A DNA stretch of 64,000 nucleotides from Pseudobdellovibrionaceae bacterium (GTDB lineage Bacteria > Bdellovibrionota > Bdellovibrionia > Bdellovibrionales > Bdellovibrionaceae): positions 1,426,001 to 1,490,000 of the forward strand of contig JADJYV010000013.1 in the NCBI GenBank assembly GCA_016719575.1. The letters are read 5' to 3'. Within the stretch, counting starts at the first letter, position 1. Each line of letters opens with the position of its first letter. Position numbers and translations under genes: made by a program. Below, one piece after another: positions 52,643 through 61,086 of the stretch. The notes under the pieces are model-generated. The model did no database searches and was not told the DNA's origin. It saw nothing but the letters and a program-made list of their open reading frames with translations.

Positions 52643-54178
52643 ATGAAAACCTGGATGACAATTGGGCTTTTGATTTTGGCTGGAGGGCTTGTGGGCTATT
52701 CAATAAACAACTCAGACTCAAATCAGACGGAAACGCTTCGTGTGGCGTTTCCGTCAAAGCGCACAATTAAAACTTTTGAGCCCACGAACATCCATGTGGC
52801 CTATGAATATATTCTGCTCGAAAATCTTTATTCGCCACTTGTTGAAATTGACCCGAAAGGCGGTCAGGTCCTTCCCGCTCTAGCTGAATCCTTTCGGTGG
52901 GAAGGACCGGAACTTCACTTCAAAATTCGTAGTGACGTTCGCACCATATCTGGCAAACAAGTTTCTGCGGCTGACGTTATTTTCTCTCTAAAACGCGTCA
53001 TTCTTCTCTCGCAAAATACCCATGGCAATTTTCGGGATCTGATTTGCCCAGGCGAAGTTTTAAACAGTGTAAATGATAACTGCCGCGGTCTTGAGCTTCG
53101 CGGAGACACAGTTGTTTTGAAGCCCGGATCGCAGAAGACTGTTTTGCTTCCGATGCTTTCTGCAATTGATTTCGCAATCATTCCGCAGTCGGCCGTCGAT
53201 CCAAAGACATTGGAAATCATAGATTACCGAGAGACCACGGGACTCTACTATCTCGACAAGCAAGATGATGACGGTTCGATGCACCTCAAACAAAATCCGA
53301 ATCATTTTCGGTCGCAAGATGGAGTGGCGAAAGAAGTCACTATGGTCGCCTTTGATCCCAAGGTATCTCCCGGCGCCTTGGCCCTTTTTGACGAAGGAAA
53401 AGTGGATCATCTCCTCACCACTAATGCTTCAAAGATCGAGGAAATTATCAACTACGCTCGCAATCATTCTGACGTTCAGCTTCATGCAACGATGAAGATC
53501 AAAAACTTCGTCTTGATCTTCACTGATCGAGGAAAGAGGGAGCTGACAGCCGAACAGCGACACATTGTCGGAAAAAAAGTTCGCGAGTCTTTCACCAAGA
53601 TTTATCAAGGTCTTCCTGGCTATCAGCCATCGGAAGAATTTTTCCCTGCCTTAGGTGATGGCGGCCTAAGTGACACCCAGCAAGCCGAAATTCATCGTTT
53701 GATTGGACAGATCAAAGGGAATCCGCCAGCAAACTTGCGTATTGGGCTTTTCAAGTCGGGCGACTTCGAGCAATGGGCAACTCCTATTCGAGAAGTTTTG
53801 CCCGACGCCGATCTTTATCTAGAGAAAGTCCTTCCCGACCTTCATACCTATAAAGATCCCTCTGAAATGCCTCATGCGATCATTGCCGGCACCGACACCG
53901 GCTTTATGGAAGATATCAATCTAATTTCCTATTCTCTGAACACTGGGTTCTTGGGACTGAAAAAATCCGAGAGACCACAGTGGATGGCGAATTATATGTC
54001 GCTTTCAAATAAAGAAGAAAGAACGAAAACTCTTAGAGAACTCCATTTCAAAGCTTTGGCAGACGCCGCCATTGTTCCACTTGTCATCGCGCCGTTCGTT
54101 GCCATAGCCAGAAAGCCCTGGAAAATGGAGCTTTCGGAAATTTATGCGAACAATCAATTATGGCTCATCAAACGTTAG
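52643..54178 (+). CDS. Family 5 (peptide-type) solute-binding protein, membrane-anchored
   Basis: The product has about 511 residues from ATG 52643 (GTG 52634 is possible). An N-terminal hydrophobic anchor (MTIGLLILAGGLVGYSI) carries no lipobox Cys. SBP_bac_5 features are NLYSPLVEIDPKGGQVLPAL, FKIRSDVRT and ADVIFSLKRV. No ABC permease or ATPase gene is nearby, so it is probably a receptor rather than an importer part. It overlaps the YcaO gene by 19 bases. Confidence 0.85.
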   Translation: MKTWMTIGLLILAGGLVGYSINNSDSNQTETLRVAFPSKRTIKTFEPTNIHVAYEYILLENLYSPLVEIDPKGGQVLPALAESFRWEGPELHFKIRSDVRTISGKQVSAADVIFSLKRVILLSQNTHGNFRDLICPGEVLNSVNDNCRGLELRGDTVVLKPGSQKTVLLPMLSAIDFAIIPQSAVDPKTLEIIDYRETTGLYYLDKQDDDGSMHLKQNPNHFRSQDGVAKEVTMVAFDPKVSPGALALFDEGKVDHLLTTNASKIEEIINYARNHSDVQLHATMKIKNFVLIFTDRGKRELTAEQRHIVGKKVRESFTKIYQGLPGYQPSEEFFPALGDGGLSDTQQAEIHRLIGQIKGNPPANLRIGLFKSGDFEQWATPIREVLPDADLYLEKVLPDLHTYKDPSEMPHAIIAGTDTGFMEDINLISYSLNTGFLGLKKSERPQWMANYMSLSNKEERTKTLRELHFKALADAAIVPLVIAPFVAIARKPWKMELSEIYANNQLWLIKR

Positions 54179-54969
54179 TCGCCGCAAAATGGCTTCTTTC
54201 AAAGAAATCGGAACTTGAGGTCAAGTTTCACGAGTTCAAATGGGGAACTGGCTACGGCATTCCTCTCTTCGACTTTGAGATCTCCATCCTAGGCGGTCGT
54301 CATTCTGGTCGAGGATCATCCACTGATCAGAATCTTGCCTTTGAGAAAGCCGCTGCTGAAGCCCTAGAGCGATTCGTTTGCTTTGAAAATGGCATTTCAA
54401 CGGAAGGGGTTGCAGCTCATTCTATAGCTGAGCTCGCCGATCATAATGCGGGCCGAGAAGCAATTGAACGATATCTGTTTAACTGGCACCTCAACACAAA
54501 AACACCTTTTATCTCAGACATTGGACTCTCTAGCACACAGAAAATTTCCCAAGCCGTTGTCGCTCGAGGGGGAACAATTTCGTGGATGAAACTGCGCCCT
54601 GCCTGGGCATATGAATCGAGTCTTTGTCTTATTGAAAAGGATGATCGAAAATTTTTGGGTATTGGACTTGGCGACGATGCAGATGAGACTCAACTTCATG
54701 CGGCTATCGAGGCACTTAGAAATTTTGCTGCCTACTGCGAGAATAGAGAGCAGTTTCTAGAGGCCGCGGGAAAAAATCCAGATCTTTGGTGCTGTAGTAG
54801 TTCCTTTTTTGAATCTCACAGAAGTGTATTCGAAAAACCAGGTATAGTCTCGTCCTCAGCAATTGCGTCTACGAACTTTCCAGTCCACCGCCAGACTCTT
54901 GCTAGTCATTCTATCACAGACATTCCCCTTATCTTTATGCGGGCAACAATCCCTGGGAGCAGGCTGTGA
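54160..54969 (+). CDS. YcaO-domain protein (short form)
   Basis: The product has 269 residues. GRGSSTDQNLAFEKAAAEAL then ERF is the YcaO signature (Gly-rich start and the Glu-rich helix that binds ATP/Mg). A second acidic helix follows at DADETQLHAAIEALRNF. YcaO enzymes use ATP to activate peptide backbone amides, making azolines or thioamides, and one member aids RimO. This one is shorter than the usual 350-450 and has no Pro-rich C-terminus. It has no E1-like or dehydrogenase partner. Its ATG lies inside the binding-protein gene. Confidence 0.75.
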   Translation: MAHQTLVAAKWLLSKKSELEVKFHEFKWGTGYGIPLFDFEISILGGRHSGRGSSTDQNLAFEKAAAEALERFVCFENGISTEGVAAHSIAELADHNAGREAIERYLFNWHLNTKTPFISDIGLSSTQKISQAVVARGGTISWMKLRPAWAYESSLCLIEKDDRKFLGIGLGDDADETQLHAAIEALRNFAAYCENREQFLEAAGKNPDLWCCSSSFFESHRSVFEKPGIVSSSAIASTNFPVHRQTLASHSITDIPLIFMRATIPGSRL

Positions 54970-56504
54970 GAGAATCATTGAAGCATCGCCTTAAAAGCTT
55001 TGAAAGAAAACAGCTCATAGCTTCGCTGTTAGGTCTTTTGATTCTTTTTTGTCTCTCGATTGTCTTCAATTACATTCATCTGAGCGGTCAAGCCACGCAG
55101 ACAGCAAAGTTCATTTCTCGTATGATTCAAGTCGAAGATTTTCGAGAGGTCGGCATAACCCTCCAGGAAGCAAGACTCGATCACTTTTCAACGATTCGAT
55201 ACATTTCATCTGATCCTCGCAGATCCTTTACGCTTCCAGAGCTTGCGGACCTCATGCCTGACAAATCGTTTTGGCGACGACTGACCTATGACGAAGTTGC
55301 AGTGGACATTCCGACCATCACAGCGAGCCGAGATAAAATTATTTTTGAGTTTAGCCGCCTGAAAGAAATCGGCTGGGCATTTCTAATTTGGCTCGTCTTG
55401 AACCTTGTTTCTATCCCTCAAACTCGCATGATGAAGAAAAGAATCGTTGGAGAGTTCGACGAGTCGTTGAGAATTGAAACTGAACTGGCCCGGGCCGAAG
55501 TAGCTCGCAAGCTCCGACACAATATCAGAACGCCTCTCTCTGCTCTGATTCGCCTTTCAAATCGAAAGGGCGCTTCCGATCTCAACCAAGAACTTTTATC
55601 GAATGTCATCACTCACATTAAAAACTTAGTATCAGATTTGGACGAACCCAATAGGAAAGTTGCCTCAGACAATCTTTTTCATCCTGTCCTGACAGATACG
55701 ATGCGGGAAGTGCGTCTGGTGGCACCTGGGCGTTTGATCGTCACAACACAGGTCGATGACTCACTCATCTCCGCACACGGAGATTTCATCAGCCACGAGC
55801 TAAGATCCATTTTAACAAACCTCGCAACAAACGCCTTTGAAGCGACTCCGGATAGCGGGCGAGTTGATATTGTCGCACAGGATTTTGGCGACCGAGTTAT
55901 CCTCGAAGTTAAAGACAACGGAACGGGAATTCCTGCGGAGATTCAATCCAAGGTTACAGATAAAGGATTTTCGTTTGGAAAGCCTACGGGCACAGGACTC
56001 GGCCTTCATCACGCAAAAGAAAATGTCGAAGATTGGGGTGGCAGCATTAAAATCTTCTCAGAAGTCGGAACAGGTACATCTGTTCAGGTGACCTTGCCGA
56101 TTCAATCGCGAGAAGCCTGGTATGTACCTCGAATCAAACTCCGACAATCCGACATGGTAGTAGTCGTGGACGATCAAGTAAGTGTGCATGAGATTTGGCG
56201 TGACCGCCTTAGAGAGGCAGGATTTGCCAAGGGACCCGCGTGCCTCGACAATGCTGAAGCGGCCCTATCGCTCTTAAGCAATCGGTCAGTGGCAGAATCT
56301 AGCCGAGTAGTTGTTTTTGCAGATTATGATTTAGGAACCAAAAAAACCGGCATTGATTTGCTTAGGAGAATTTCGTCGAGCACGGAGAAATTCTTGGTCA
56401 CCGGCCACTTTGACGATCCTACGGTGCAGTCGATGTGCAGGTCTCATCAAATTCCACTCATTCCGAAGACGGCCTTAGGCGATATTCCGATCGTCGTTCT
56501 ATAA
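54966..56504 (+). CDS. Membrane histidine kinase with C-terminal receiver-like domain
   Basis: The product has 512 residues from GTG 54966, which overlaps the YcaO stop. TM1 is at about 18-36 and TM2 at about 138-155, enclosing a periplasmic domain of about 100 residues. The phospho-acceptor is in ARKLRHNIRTPLSAL (about 186), followed by ATPase boxes NLATNAFEA, DNGTGIP and GTGLGLHHA. From about 395 a receiver-like domain follows (MVVVVDDQVSVHEIW, FADYDLG, IPKT). It is the natural partner of the activator at 50944; the binding protein could present ligand to its periplasmic domain. Confidence 0.9.
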   Translation: MRESLKHRLKSFERKQLIASLLGLLILFCLSIVFNYIHLSGQATQTAKFISRMIQVEDFREVGITLQEARLDHFSTIRYISSDPRRSFTLPELADLMPDKSFWRRLTYDEVAVDIPTITASRDKIIFEFSRLKEIGWAFLIWLVLNLVSIPQTRMMKKRIVGEFDESLRIETELARAEVARKLRHNIRTPLSALIRLSNRKGASDLNQELLSNVITHIKNLVSDLDEPNRKVASDNLFHPVLTDTMREVRLVAPGRLIVTTQVDDSLISAHGDFISHELRSILTNLATNAFEATPDSGRVDIVAQDFGDRVILEVKDNGTGIPAEIQSKVTDKGFSFGKPTGTGLGLHHAKENVEDWGGSIKIFSEVGTGTSVQVTLPIQSREAWYVPRIKLRQSDMVVVVDDQVSVHEIWRDRLREAGFAKGPACLDNAEAALSLLSNRSVAESSRVVVFADYDLGTKKTGIDLLRRISSSTEKFLVTGHFDDPTVQSMCRSHQIPLIPKTALGDIPIVVL

Positions 56505-56652
56505 GGCCTTTCTCTTTCGCCGTTTACCTCCCATTGAATTTGATTTGACTGGTTCATTTGAGCCAAACACGGATCATTTGGTCCACTTCAAACCCCAATC
56601 CATCTATTTGCTTAATTTCCCTCGAGAAATTGACTTTTTAGTCACTCGGTCA

Positions 56653-56668
56653 TGGTTCAAACGAACCA
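56653..56668 (+). promoter_or_regulatory. Palindrome TGGTTC-AAAC-GAACCA
   Basis: A perfect 6-bp inverted repeat with a 4-base spacer lies about 70-85 bases before the candidate -24/-12 site. A weaker relative is at 56550-56565. They may be activator binding sites. Confidence 0.45.
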
Positions 56669-56738
56669 AATAGCGATTTCTCTCCAAGCTCCTTAAAAAT
56701 CTGCAATCCAAAAACAATTCAATCACATAGCCGCTGCT

Positions 56739-56754
56739 TAGCACTGTGCCTGCG
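56739..56754 (+). promoter_or_regulatory. Sigma54-like -24/-12 candidate
   Basis: TAGCAC-TGTGC-CTGCG matches TGGCAC-N5-TTGCA with correct N10 spacing between the two key dinucleotides; AG replaces GG. It lies about 70 bases before the start at 56825. Confidence 0.4.
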
Positions 56755-56824
56755 TTTCGGACCCAATCCTGCTCTTAAGGTCGGGTGTAACCGCGCAGAC
56801 AAAAGCGCAGGAAGGAAGGGGTAT

Positions 56825-57097
56825 ATGAAAATTGGAACTGAACACAAGAAAGAAAAATGTCCGAAGTGCGGGTCAAAAGAAATTCTGACCTTAGGCATGG
56901 ATCAAATGTGTTGCGACTGTGACTGGGACAACAGCCACTGGCTCGTCGATCTCGGCCAACTCGACAACATCTTTGAGGCCGTTCGCCAGCAGTTCGGCAA
57001 CGACGTTGATTTCGACGCTCGCCATGAAAATGAAAACACGATCGATCTCGAATGCGTCGGTGAAGACATGCCTTCCAACACGCAACGAATCGCTTAA
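56825..57097 (+). CDS. Small zinc-ribbon protein
   Basis: The product has 90 residues. CPKCGS at about 13 and CCDCDW at about 30 form a zinc ribbon; the remainder is acidic (DNIFEAVRQQFGNDVDFDAR). GGAAGGGG precedes the ATG. It is the first gene downstream of the control region and resembles the second zinc ribbon at 57330. The function is unknown: a regulator or adaptor of the transfer module. Confidence 0.7.
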   Translation: MKIGTEHKKEKCPKCGSKEILTLGMDQMCCDCDWDNSHWLVDLGQLDNIFEAVRQQFGNDVDFDARHENENTIDLECVGEDMPSNTQRIA

Positions 57098-57120
57098 CCA
57101 AAAACAAAGGAGGTGTATCT

Positions 57121-57330
57121 ATGAATGCAAAACAAATCAAAACTCAAGTGGACGCAAAACGCGATCTGAACCTGTCTCTGATCACCATTGAAAAGGCCGA
57201 GCAGCCGTCACTGTGGGATCGTCTGAAAAAAGCTTTCTCTCCGTCAGACATGACTCTCGAAGGCTGGGAACGACTGGAAATGAAGCGCACTCGCCCGTCG
57301 TTTCATTCCAATCAGCGGAGGGACTTCTAA
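57121..57330 (+). CDS. Small basic hypothetical protein
   Basis: The product has 69 residues, with AAAGGAGGTG before the ATG. The sequence is charged and amphipathic (RDLNLSLITIEKAEQPS, LWDRLKKAFSPSDMTL). The stop overlaps the next ATG (TAATG). No motif is seen. It is co-transcribed in the transfer operon. Confidence 0.65.
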   Translation: MNAKQIKTQVDAKRDLNLSLITIEKAEQPSLWDRLKKAFSPSDMTLEGWERLEMKRTRPSFHSNQRRDF

Positions 57331-57581
57331 TGTCTAGAACACTGAAGGACAAAAGAGCCATTTATCGAAATGAGTCCGAGTTAACTCACACCGGAAGACC
57401 AGAGCCCGGACTTAAGCGTCGATTTCTCAATTTCAAAAAATCAGGTCCGCCTCTTGACGGCGATCAATGCCCTGAATGCGGGGGCCTCACTGATTTTCAT
57501 AGCGGATTTCTGACCTGCTGTGAATGCGGCTGGACCGAAGACGTTGTTGAAATGTTTGAGATGGAAAGGTTCTCAGCATGA
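57330..57581 (+). CDS. Second small zinc-ribbon protein
   Basis: The product has 83 residues from ATG 57330 (GGAGGG 8 bases upstream). CPECGG near 47 and CCECGW near 63 form a ribbon like that of the 56825 product (shared C-C-x-C-x-W spacing). The N-terminus is very basic. It overlaps the next gene at ATGA. A pair of related ribbons separated by one small gene suggests duplication. Confidence 0.7.
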   Translation: MSRTLKDKRAIYRNESELTHTGRPEPGLKRRFLNFKKSGPPLDGDQCPECGGLTDFHSGFLTCCECGWTEDVVEMFEMERFSA

Positions 57582-57991
57582 ACGAGAACAATAATTTTCC
57601 ATATAGCAATGTCGTGCCAATTCGAAAATCTGACCGCTTCGGAGTCTACCTAGGTGAAATTACATCCAGTGGCGAAGTCATCGAGGGCGAAAGTGTGGGA
57701 ATTGCACTTCTAAAGCAAGGATCGAAAAAGTTTCGCCTGAAACTTTTTGTGTACCCAAGTCATCAATACTTCATCGTGCCCGATGAGAAAGATGACACCA
57801 AGTACATCGTTCTAAGCCTCGAAGAGTACCGAAATCAGATTGGCGAAGTACGCAAAAGTTGGAACCGAATTGGCGAAGGCCGACTTGTCGGAAGCTTTAT
57901 CGCGCTGAGAATTCAGCTTCTTCCCGAAAATATTTTCCTCTGTCTGTTCCCAGATAAGAGCGAGCCCCAGGAGGACATGATTGCGTCTTAA
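57578..57991 (+). CDS. Hypothetical soluble protein of the transfer operon
   Basis: The product has 137 residues. The beta-rich segment SVGIALLKQGSKKFRLKLFV is followed by YIVLSLEEYRNQIGEVRKSW. There is no signal peptide or known motif. It overlaps the previous stop at ATGA and ends 22 bases before the pilin gene. Confidence 0.65.
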   Translation: MNENNNFPYSNVVPIRKSDRFGVYLGEITSSGEVIEGESVGIALLKQGSKKFRLKLFVYPSHQYFIVPDEKDDTKYIVLSLEEYRNQIGEVRKSWNRIGEGRLVGSFIALRIQLLPENIFLCLFPDKSEPQEDMIAS

Positions 57992-58013
57992 CTTTAAAAA
58001 AGGAGGTGACTCT

Positions 58014-58301
58014 ATGAATAGGAAAAAAATGTTACTTGGTTTTCTGATCTTTACCCTCGCTCTTGTTCTGATGCCGGAACTTGGTTTTGCGAGCGTCGAA
58101 TCTTCTCTTGTGGGGATTCAAACAAAACTCACTCGAGTTATTCTTCCAACACTTTCAATTATCGGTATTGCGTGGGCCGCATTTTCTCTGATGACCGGCA
58201 ACGAGCGCGCCAAAACTCATTTATGGTACGCGATCATTGGCTCAGTCATCGGCTTCGGCGCACAGGCGATTGTTGATTTCATTTCGCAGACGATGCGCTA
58301 A
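58014..58301 (+). CDS. VirB2/TrbC-type pilin
   Basis: The product has 95 residues from ATG 58014 (AAAGGAGGTGA upstream; the frame is open to 57981 but has no SD there). The signal peptide ends LGFAS. Two hydrophobic segments follow (LPTLSIIGIAWAAFSLMTG and YAIIGSVIGFGAQAIVDFI), the classic pilin layout of conjugative T4SS. Position before TraL/VirB3 and VirB4 supports it. Confidence 0.85.
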   Translation: MNRKKMLLGFLIFTLALVLMPELGFASVESSLVGIQTKLTRVILPTLSIIGIAWAAFSLMTGNERAKTHLWYAIIGSVIGFGAQAIVDFISQTMR

Positions 58302-58624
58302 TGAGTGAAGAAAACTTACTTACCTCAATAGTGCCGCGAACTCTCGAAACAAAAAATAAAATTCTTGGACTCGAACTTTCCGATGTTCTTGTCCTGCTAC
58401 TGAATCTTTCAGTGCAAAATCTCATCTTCGGATCAACTTCCATGAAAATTCCCATGGTGTTTGGCTCAAGCCTTGGACTTGGCCTCGTTCTTTTCATTTT
58501 CAAACGCGGCAAGCCGGATCAATTTCTCCAGCACTATGTTGAACATCTAATTTCGCCCACGGTGTCGTCTGCAAACGCACCGGACTCTAAGTATCGCCGC
58601 TTTGGAAATGGCGGTGCTTTATGA
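58301..58624 (+). CDS. TraL/VirB3-type T4SS membrane protein
   Basis: The product has 107 residues. It has an N-terminal soluble segment, then two hydrophobic stretches (LSDVLVLLLNLSVQNLIFG, PMVFGSSLGLGLVLFIF), then KRGKPDQFLQHYVEHLISP, which resembles the RGK/RGKPE C-terminal region of F-type TraL. TAATG joins it to the pilin gene, and its end overlaps the VirB4 start. Confidence 0.75.
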   Translation: MSEENLLTSIVPRTLETKNKILGLELSDVLVLLLNLSVQNLIFGSTSMKIPMVFGSSLGLGLVLFIFKRGKPDQFLQHYVEHLISPTVSSANAPDSKYRRFGNGGAL

Positions 58625-61086
58625 GTACAGCTCCTTCATTATCCGAAAGTCTTCCATTCTGGGAATTTGAATCGAGCCCTTTTCCCCATGCAATTTTATG
58701 GGATGGCTCACTATCAACAGGCTTGGAGTTACTCCCTCTGGATATCGAGTGCTTTGATGAATCCAGAATCAATCAACTTACCATGGGGCTTCGTGCCTTT
58801 GCGAACTCGCTGCCCGAAGGCATGACATCACAGTTTTTAGTTAAGGTCGAATCTGACGTTGAGGAAGCTCTTGTCGCGCACACTGGACTCGTAACGACCG
58901 AAAATACATTCTTGAAGCGTCTTGATCAAAAGCGTGCAGAAAGTTTATTGGAGCAAGTTAAGGATGGGACCCTGTTTCGCCCAAGACTTCTGTTTTTTCT
59001 AAAAACGGAAGGAGCAGAGCGACCGGGAGCGCTTTCTTTCTCCAATGCAAAGAAATTTTCTTCAGAATTCGAAAAAGGCTTTGAAGGTCGTTTGCAAAGT
59101 CTCAGTCAGGCACTTGAAACTGCCAGGGCGACTCTTTCTTCAATGGGCTTTGTCACGGGCGACTGTTCAAAAGCGGATTTGATTGAAATTCTATATGAGC
59201 ACTTGAATCCAAGGCGCTCCGACTCAGTCACACCACCGCAGATTGCAAAGAGAGAAACTGATCTCGACGATATCTCGCCAAGAGCGCAGCTCGTCTTCGG
59301 CGATCTAATTTTGGATCAAGAGGATTTCATTCTAGATGGCCTAAAGACACGGGTTATCACACTCAAGACTCTTCCTGAAATGACCTTTGCCGGAATGATG
59401 AGTGGATTTTTAGCGCTGCCTTTTAAATATGAGCTCTTGTTCTCATTCAAGATCCCGGAGCAAGGCAAAGAAATCAAAAGTCTTGAACAAAAGCGACGAA
59501 TGGCCCATTCGCTCTCAAATTCATCGAGCAATCGAGTTTCTGATCTAGAGAGCGAATCTCGTTTGTCACAAACAACGGATTTGATTCGGGAGATTATCGA
59601 AACAGGTCAAAGAATTTTTCAGGCGGAACTTGTTATCATTTTAAGAGATGTCGCCAACCACGAGGGAGAACGACGCCTCAATCTTCATTCAAAAGAGGTT
59701 CTGTCTCGTTTCAAGACCTTGAGTGGTTCCGAGGGTACACAAGAAACGGTCGGTGGTTGGAAAACATTTAAGTCCGATTTACCGCTCGCACCTATGTCGA
59801 TGGTGCGTGCAAAAAGGATGAAGACGAATAATCTCGTCGACTTCTTTCCGCTTTACGGTGCCGCAACAGGTGATGAGAAACCTGTTTGTCTGATTAAGAC
59901 AAGACTCGGCACCCTCTATTCTCTGAATCCATATTCGGCTCGGCTGAATAATTTTAATTCATTAGTTACTGGGTCTAGCGGCTCAGGAAAAAGTTTTGCC
60001 AACAACTTTTTAATGCTTCAGCAGATCGCGCGGGGGACTCGCGTATTTGTCATCGACATCGGCGGTTCATACAAAAAAATGACCGAGGTTCTTGATGGTC
60101 AGTATTTTGAGATCAATCTGACAGGGCTTTACAGAATCAATCCGTTTGAACTTCGTGATCCAAGCCAACCTCCCTCTGGAGAAAGGCTGAAAGGGTTGGT
60201 CAGCATCATTGAACAAATGGTTGTCGATCAGGGAGAGAAGCTCACCCGGTTTGAACGTGTTCAGCTTGAGGCGGCGTTAACCACCGTCTTTGAAAACTCA
60301 CGAGACATGGGAACGCCGAAATCCCCGGTATTATCGGATTTAGCGAAACATTGCCTAGAAGATACGGAAGAATCCTTGCGACGAATTGGGAAGCTACTAT
60401 TCCCATGGATTGGGTCGACGCCATATGGACGCCTTCTTGATGGTCACGGAAAAATCGAAGCCGATAGGACAATTGTGTCCTTTGATCTCAAGGGCCTTTC
60501 GCAGTACCCGGATCTCCAGTCAGTTATGATTTTGATTCTGACAAACTTCATTCTGGAGCAGGTTGAAAGTGACCGAACAACTCCAAAGCGAGTCCTGCTT
60601 GATGAAGCTTGGGAGCTTTTAAAAAGCACAGCGGCGAGCAACTTCATGGAATACGCCGCGCGCACATTTCGAAAGACCGGCAGCGGTATCACATTTATCA
60701 CTCAAGGCGTGGAAGAGATCATTGCGAGTGGTATGGGGCCAGCCATTTTGAACAACACGGCGGCTAAGCTCATCATGCTTCAAAAAGGTGACACAAAAGT
60801 TTTAAGGGACGCACTGAAGCTCAATACGCAAGAGCTACGGTTGATTCAGAGTCTCGAACAACGCAAAGGCGTTTTCAGCGAAGGATTCTTGATGGAAGGC
60901 GAAAGTCGTCAGGTCATCAGAATTCAGCCATCGCCTATGGAGTATTGGATTTCAACTTCAGACGCTAGGGACAATCAGTTCTTAGACAAACTAAGAGCCG
61001 AAGGACTTTCGCTTGAGGCAGCTCTTATTAGAGCCTCGGACCTTGCACCATTCGGCGTTTCTTCAATGAAGGGGGTGGCAGCATGA
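58621..61086 (+). CDS. VirB4/TraC-type conjugation ATPase
   Basis: The product has 821 residues. Walker A GSSGSGKSFANN is near residue 450, and Walker B VLLDEAWELL near 660. VFVIDIGGSYKKM and YFEINLTGLYRINPFEL are typical of the F-like TraC branch. The N-terminal half is the membrane-docking domain. It powers pilus assembly and substrate transfer at the inner membrane. ATG overlaps the TraL stop and its own stop overlaps the next start. Confidence 0.93.
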   Translation: MSTAPSLSESLPFWEFESSPFPHAILWDGSLSTGLELLPLDIECFDESRINQLTMGLRAFANSLPEGMTSQFLVKVESDVEEALVAHTGLVTTENTFLKRLDQKRAESLLEQVKDGTLFRPRLLFFLKTEGAERPGALSFSNAKKFSSEFEKGFEGRLQSLSQALETARATLSSMGFVTGDCSKADLIEILYEHLNPRRSDSVTPPQIAKRETDLDDISPRAQLVFGDLILDQEDFILDGLKTRVITLKTLPEMTFAGMMSGFLALPFKYELLFSFKIPEQGKEIKSLEQKRRMAHSLSNSSSNRVSDLESESRLSQTTDLIREIIETGQRIFQAELVIILRDVANHEGERRLNLHSKEVLSRFKTLSGSEGTQETVGGWKTFKSDLPLAPMSMVRAKRMKTNNLVDFFPLYGAATGDEKPVCLIKTRLGTLYSLNPYSARLNNFNSLVTGSSGSGKSFANNFLMLQQIARGTRVFVIDIGGSYKKMTEVLDGQYFEINLTGLYRINPFELRDPSQPPSGERLKGLVSIIEQMVVDQGEKLTRFERVQLEAALTTVFENSRDMGTPKSPVLSDLAKHCLEDTEESLRRIGKLLFPWIGSTPYGRLLDGHGKIEADRTIVSFDLKGLSQYPDLQSVMILILTNFILEQVESDRTTPKRVLLDEAWELLKSTAASNFMEYAARTFRKTGSGITFITQGVEEIIASGMGPAILNNTAAKLIMLQKGDTKVLRDALKLNTQELRLIQSLEQRKGVFSEGFLMEGESRQVIRIQPSPMEYWISTSDARDNQFLDKLRAEGLSLEAALIRASDLAPFGVSSMKGVAA

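Larger units (their letters stand above)
56505..56824 (+). promoter_or_regulatory. Intergenic control region before the transfer genes
   Basis: There is no gene. It contains the inverted repeat TGGTTC-AAAC-GAACCA (56653-56668), a weaker related one, TGGTTC-ATTT-GAGCCA (56550-56565), and a -24/-12-like element at 56739. This arrangement resembles a sigma54 promoter with two upstream activator sites. Confidence 0.5.

Noticed and set aside
54160..54969. YcaO gene plus small secreted protein as a classical RiPP cluster
   Set aside because: No precursor-like leader/core, E1-like partner, dehydrogenase or exporter is present; kept only as a possibility in the finding.
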